Assembly (NCBI GenBank): GCA_964619555.1
Contig: CAZUDV010000009.1
Span: 62,001-126,000, forward strand
Reading direction: 5' to 3'
DNA from: JAGOPY01 sp964619555
Lineage (GTDB): Bacteria; Bacteroidota; Bacteroidia; Bacteroidales; JAGOPY01
DNA: 64,000 bases
Made by a program: the position numbers and the translations under genes. Under the pieces are notes generated by a model. The model saw only the letters and a list, made by a program, of their open reading frames with translations, was not told where the DNA came from and ran no database searches. How positions within the stretch are numbered: the first letter of the stretch is position 1; each line of letters begins with the position of its first letter. Below are positions 60,650 through 64,000 of the stretch, piece after piece.

Positions 60650-60713
60650 TTAGATTGTTAAATTGTTCTGTTGTTCTATTGTTCAATTGTTCTATTGTTC
60701 TATTGTTATAATG
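60650..60713. repeat. Tandem octamer array TTCTATTG, 8 units
   Basis: Eight consecutive 8-nt units (TTAGATTG, TTAAATTG, TTCTGTTG, TTCTATTG, TTCAATTG, TTCTATTG, TTCTATTG, TTATAATG) start 4 nt from the ppa start codon. A heptamer array follows directly. Confidence 0.95.
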
Positions 60714-60804
60714 CTGACCGCCGACTGCTGACTGCTGACCGCTGACTGCTGACCGCTGACCGCTGACTGCTGACCGCCGACTGCTGACTGCTGACCGCCG
60801 ACCG
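60714..60804. repeat. Tandem heptamer array CTGACCG / CTGACTG / CCGACTG, 13 units
   Basis: Thirteen consecutive 7-nt units follow the octamer array without a gap and end 6 nt before the ruvC stop. The sequence class equals that inserted in the FemAB-like gene at 19021-19104. Confidence 0.96.
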
Positions 60805-60810
60805 TCGCTT

Positions 60811-61392
60811 TTACCCCACTGCCCTTTCCGGGTTATCCCCGAGAAAGGCTTTCCAGCCCGTGTATTTTTTCTTTCTCGTTTCTGTCCCGCCGGAGGCTCC
60901 CTGATAGCTGTGGCAAACGGCAGCGGCGAGCCCGTCGGTGGCATCCAGGTATTCGGGCGTTTCCTCAATCCCGAAAATATTTTGCAGCATCTTTGCCACT
61001 TGTTCTTTGGAAGCATTGCCCTGACCGGTTATCGACTGCTTGATTTTCCGGGGGCTGTATTCAAAGATCGGCAGCGTTCTCGACAGTGCCGCGGCCATGG
61101 CAACTCCCTGGGCGCGGCCCAGTTTCAGCATCGACTGGACGTTCTTTCCGTAAAAAGGCGCCTCGATCGCCATCTCGTCAGGATGATATTCGTCGATAAG
61201 GGATACCGTCCGGTCAAATATTTTTTTTAACTTGTCCTCGTGTTCTGACAACTTATGCAGTTTCAAGACCCCCATCGTGAGGAGCTCGGCTTTTTTATCC
61301 CTGACCAGGATAATGCCGTAGCCCATGATCGTGGTGCCGGGATCGATGCCCAGTATGATCCGCTCTGTTGCCAAATGATTACCTTTAACCAT
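60811..61392 (-). CDS. ruvC: Crossover junction endodeoxyribonuclease RuvC
   Basis: The 193-aa Holliday-junction resolvase has the acidic catalytic residues: Asp17 in GIDPGTTIMGYG, Glu77 in AIEAPFYGKN, and Asp150 and Asp153 in DATDGLAAAVCH. SITGQGNASKEQV is also typical. Its ATG (61392-61390) overlaps the ATG of the divergent gene by two bases; a TTG at codon 7 (61374) is an alternative start. The C-terminal KKKYTGWKAFLGDNPERAVG is longer than in many RuvC. Confidence 0.94.
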   Translation of the reverse strand: MVKGNHLATERIILGIDPGTTIMGYGIILVRDKKAELLTMGVLKLHKLSEHEDKLKKIFDRTVSLIDEYHPDEMAIEAPFYGKNVQSMLKLGRAQGVAMAAALSRTLPIFEYSPRKIKQSITGQGNASKEQVAKMLQNIFGIEETPEYLDATDGLAAAVCHSYQGASGGTETRKKKYTGWKAFLGDNPERAVG

Positions 61393-62410
61393 GCTTAAGG
61401 AGGGAACAAAGATACGGAAAACACTGAATTACCTGATTCGTGCCGCCATTATACTGGTGACCTACGGATTCATTTACCGCCAGGTTTTTCTGAAGCAACG
61501 GCCGGAAGAGGTACTGGCCAGGATTGAGTCGCTTATGGCGCAGGAAGGAACCTGGGTTGTGCTGGCATTGGTTCTCTTTTTGATGCTTATCAACTGGGGA
61601 CTGGAATCGGCGAAATGGCAGCTTCTGATATCAAAAATAGAAAAGGTAAGTTTCTTAAGATCTTATAAAGCAGTATTGACAGGGGTTTCCATAAGCCTTT
61701 TCACTCCTAACCGGACGGGCGATTACCTGGGAAGGGTTTTCATCCTCGAGAAAGGCAATCATATTGAAGGGATCGTAGCCACCCTGATCGGAAGTTTTGC
61801 CCAACTGGTCATCACGCTGTCAATCGGATTGTTTTGCCTGCTGTCTTTTATCGATCAATACCTTGTAGTGTCCTACCAATTGCATGAATATCTGCTGACG
61901 GGCATGATCTTTCTGGTACCCCTGACGGTTTTTATCCTTCTGCTGGGTTTTTTCAAGATCGGGTTGCTGACGGATTTATTTGAAAAATACGTTCCGGGCA
62001 AGTGGGAGAAGCTGATCCAATATGCCCGGATCCTGGGCCGGTACAACGCCAGGGAGTTATTCTTGGTCCTGTCATTAAGCCTGGCCAGGTACCTGATCTT
62101 TTGCGGACAGTTTCTGATCCTGCTGAATGTCCTGGGAGTCACTATCCCGGTCCTCCAGGGGATAATCCTTATTCCGGTCATCTACCTGTTCATGGCTGTT
62201 GTGCCTTCCATTGCCCTGGCCGACCTGGGCATACGCGGTTCAGTGTCGTTGTTTGTACTGGGTCTTTATTTTGCAAAAGCCGGGCTGAGTACAAATGAAC
62301 TGAATATGGCCGTAATTACGGCTTCCACTTTGATCTGGCTCGTCAACCTGATCCTGCCGGCAGTTTTAGGGACCTTGTTTGTCTTTAATTTGAAATTCTT
62401 CAGGAAATAA
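61391..62410 (+). CDS. Lysylphosphatidylglycerol-synthase-type flippase domain membrane protein (UPF0104)
   Basis: The 339-aa protein has about eight transmembrane helices and the family pattern WGLESAKWQLLISKIEKVSFLRSYKAVLTGVSISLFTPNRTGDYLGRVFILE (about 58-108), then a late IALADLGIRGSVSLFVLG. It has only the MprF-type flippase half and no synthase domain. In Bacteroidota such proteins may move lipids. It is followed after 7 bp by a GT2 gene, so a role in membrane-linked glycan or lipid synthesis is likely. Confidence 0.8.
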   Translation: MLKEGTKIRKTLNYLIRAAIILVTYGFIYRQVFLKQRPEEVLARIESLMAQEGTWVVLALVLFLMLINWGLESAKWQLLISKIEKVSFLRSYKAVLTGVSISLFTPNRTGDYLGRVFILEKGNHIEGIVATLIGSFAQLVITLSIGLFCLLSFIDQYLVVSYQLHEYLLTGMIFLVPLTVFILLLGFFKIGLLTDLFEKYVPGKWEKLIQYARILGRYNARELFLVLSLSLARYLIFCGQFLILLNVLGVTIPVLQGIILIPVIYLFMAVVPSIALADLGIRGSVSLFVLGLYFAKAGLSTNELNMAVITASTLIWLVNLILPAVLGTLFVFNLKFFRK

Positions 62411-62417
62411 CCCGGCA

Positions 62418-63554
62418 ATGTCCGATATTATTCTGATCATAGGGATTGCAGCCGTTCTTTCAGGAGCCGGATATACCTCCCTGATCCTGCTTTTTACATA
62501 CGGATGGTACCGATTGACAGGGGAATTCCAGAGGTCCGGAAGTGACCTGCAACCTTTTGTCAGCATAGTCATTGCTGCCAGGAACGAAGAGCAGAATATC
62601 GTTGCCCTGCTCGAAGATCTTTTACGCCAGGATTATCCCGAAGAGAAAAGGGAAGTGATCGTAATCGACGATTTTTCGGATGACGGGACTTTTGAAAGAG
62701 TGTCCGAATTCATTTCGAAACATGACCTGGCCCGTTATTTTATCTTTAAACGGGAAGGAGACGGATTTCAGGGATCCAAGAAAGCGGCCCTGACAAAAGC
62801 CATTCAGCATGCAAAGGGGGAGGTCATTCTCGCGACGGATTCAGATTGTCGCGTGCAACCGGGATGGGTTGGATCCATGGCCATGTCATTCACTGATCAA
62901 AGGGTCATGCTGGCAGCAGGCCCCGTGGCTTATGAAGGAATGGAAAGCATGGCCGACCGGTTCCAGTCCCTGGAGTTTTTAGGATTGGTTGCTTCCGGCG
63001 CAGGAGCAATCGGTGCGGGATACCCGTTCCTATGCAACGGAGCCTGCCTGGCCTTCAGGCGGGAAGCATTTGCAGAAGTCGGTGGGTATGAGGGGAATGT
63101 AAAGTACAAGTCGGGGGATGATGTTTTTCTTCTTCACAAGGTCAAAAAGACTTATGGAAGGTCGGCTATTTTCTTCAATCATGACCCGGAATCCCTGGTC
63201 AAAACATCCCCGGTGGATGGCATGGGGGCTTTTATCCGTCAGCGCGCCCGCTGGGCATCCAAGAGCAGTGGTTACAGCGATTCGGTCTCCATCTTGACGG
63301 CTTTGTCGGTCTTGTCTTTCAGCATGACCGCCCTGGCCGCCTTCATCGTTGGATTTTTCATGCCGGAGTCGTTTCTTTTATTTGCGGCGATTATCCTCTT
63401 TAAGAGCCTGGTCGATTTTCCGCTTTTGTACGGAATGACCGGCTTTACCTGTCAACGGGAACTGATGAGATGGTTATTGCCTTTCCAGGTGATATATCCG
63501 CTCTATGTTTTTATGGCAGGAATAACCAGCCTTTTCATGCGAAAAAGATGGTAG
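62418..63554 (+). CDS. Glycosyltransferase family 2 membrane protein
   Basis: The 378-aa protein has one N-terminal transmembrane helix, a GT2 catalytic domain with VSIVIAARNEEQNIVALLEDLLRQDYP (about 48-75), VIVIDDFSDDGTFERV, ATDSDCRVQPGWV (DxD-type), KSGDDVFLLHKV and the QRARW motif (QRARWASKSSG), and two to three C-terminal helices. The layout resembles processive or lipid-linked GT2 enzymes. It is cotranscribed with the flippase-like gene. Confidence 0.9.
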   Translation: MSDIILIIGIAAVLSGAGYTSLILLFTYGWYRLTGEFQRSGSDLQPFVSIVIAARNEEQNIVALLEDLLRQDYPEEKREVIVIDDFSDDGTFERVSEFISKHDLARYFIFKREGDGFQGSKKAALTKAIQHAKGEVILATDSDCRVQPGWVGSMAMSFTDQRVMLAAGPVAYEGMESMADRFQSLEFLGLVASGAGAIGAGYPFLCNGACLAFRREAFAEVGGYEGNVKYKSGDDVFLLHKVKKTYGRSAIFFNHDPESLVKTSPVDGMGAFIRQRARWASKSSGYSDSVSILTALSVLSFSMTALAAFIVGFFMPESFLLFAAIILFKSLVDFPLLYGMTGFTCQRELMRWLLPFQVIYPLYVFMAGITSLFMRKRW

Positions 63555-63583
63555 GAGGGGATATTCCGGATTTTCGCCCGGAA

Positions 63584-64000
63584 TTAAATGATCAGCATGG
63601 CATCGCCGTAGGTGAAGAACCTGTACTTCTTGTTGATGGCCTCCTTGTAAGCTTCCATAAGAAACTCATAACCTGAAAAAGCAGAGGCCATCATCATCAT
63701 GGACGACATCGGAAGATGCAGGTTGGTGATCAGCGCATCGGCCACGCCGAAATCATACGGCGGGAAGATGAACTTGTTCGTCCAGCCTTTGTAAGGCTTC
63801 ACTTTACCTGAGATCGAGACGGCCGTTTCGAGGGCTTTCATGGAAGTGGTGCCGACGGCCACTATGCGGTGCCGGTTCTCTTTTGCCTTGTTGATGATCG
63901 ATGCGGCAATTTCATCGATCAGGACTTCTTCCGAGTCCATCTTATGCTTGGTAAGGTCTTCCACTTCGATGGTCCTGAAATTGCCCAGCCCGACGTGCAG
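63584..64000 (-). CDS. queA: tRNA preQ1 ribosyltransferase-isomerase QueA, 5' part cut by window edge
   Basis: The C-terminal 138 residues are present. The right edge reads LHVGLGNFRTIEVEDLTKHKMDSEE, the conserved QueA block LHVGxGTFxPV...HxMxxE. VGTTSMKALETA, NKFIFPPYDFGVADALITNLHLP and YGDAMLI at the end confirm the family. QueA uses S-adenosylmethionine to build epoxyqueuosine in tRNA. It converges with the GT2 gene; the N-terminus lies outside. Confidence 0.94.
   Translation of the reverse strand: MHVGLGNFRTIEVEDLTKHKMDSEEVLIDEIAASIINKAKENRHRIVAVGTTSMKALETAVSISGKVKPYKGWTNKFIFPPYDFGVADALITNLHLPMSSMMMMASAFSGYEFLMEAYKEAINKKYRFFTYGDAMLII

Noticed and set aside
60594..61016. A 140-codon minus-strand frame with Arg/Ser repeats (SAVSGQRSAV) over the ppa-ruvC gap
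   Set aside because: It is a by-product of the heptamer and octamer arrays and of ruvC in another frame; it has no family similarity.

Overview
The window comes from a Bacteroidota (Bacteroidetes) chromosome, probably an environmental Bacteroidales-type lineage. The evidence is a GldH-type gliding lipoprotein, a UpxY-type antiterminator heading a polysaccharide locus, a Bacteroidota-style exosortase, a viroplasmin-RNase HI fusion, a topoisomerase I with a Toprim-type C-terminal tail, and many -7 elements of the form TAnnTTTG in front of genes. No rRNA, tRNA, integrase, transposase or CRISPR array was recognised.

Layout. 1-14 kb is mostly housekeeping: a two-domain peptide-ABC ATPase cut by the left edge, ComF, a secreted lamin-tail-domain protein, asd, ribF, gldH, RNase HI, a membrane protein divergent from an exosortase, a coiled-coil protein, a PatB-type aminotransferase and a C69 peptidase. 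14-21.3 kb holds cell-surface genes (Wzi-like porin, initiating sugar transferase, 4HB sensor-like protein, FemAB-like transferase, VanZ-like protein, polysaccharide deacetylase). 21.5-46.1 kb is one long minus-strand, visibly AT-rich glycan locus: WecB, an acetamidino triad (WbpG/PseA, HisF2, HisH2), transferases, Wzy, a near-complete nonulosonic (legionaminic-type) acid pathway, Wzx and an Fdt-type 3-amino-sugar set. 46.2-48 kb is the locus head, with UpxY, a DNA-binding nucleotidyltransferase-like protein and two broken genes. 48-52.9 kb is a sulfate-activation operon (cysC-cysD-cysN) divergent from an SLC13 sulfate-type permease. 52.9-56.2 kb holds Wzc and Wza. 56.3-64 kb has a ureohydrolase-like protein with altered metal ligands, topA, ppa, ruvC, a flippase-like protein, a GT2 and a partial queA.

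Together the window encodes almost a whole Wzx/Wzy-dependent surface polysaccharide system: initiating transferase, sugar synthesis, glycosyltransferases, flippase, polymerase, tyrosine autokinase, outer-membrane export lipoprotein and a Wzi-like surface protein. The predicted sugars are an acetamidino-modified legionaminic-type acid and a dTDP-3-amino-3,6-dideoxyhexose; sulfation is possible but unproven.

The most unusual feature is not a gene. At least fourteen short tandem arrays with a 7-nt or 8-nt unit are scattered through the window. Their sequences differ completely (for example AAACTGC, GCTGACC, AAACACT, TTCTATTG, CTTACAGT, TCCACCTT) but the unit length is conserved. Most lie between genes or touch stop codons; several are inserted in frame inside genes. 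C-rich palindromes (four copies) and two further inverted-repeat families share the same intergenic niches.
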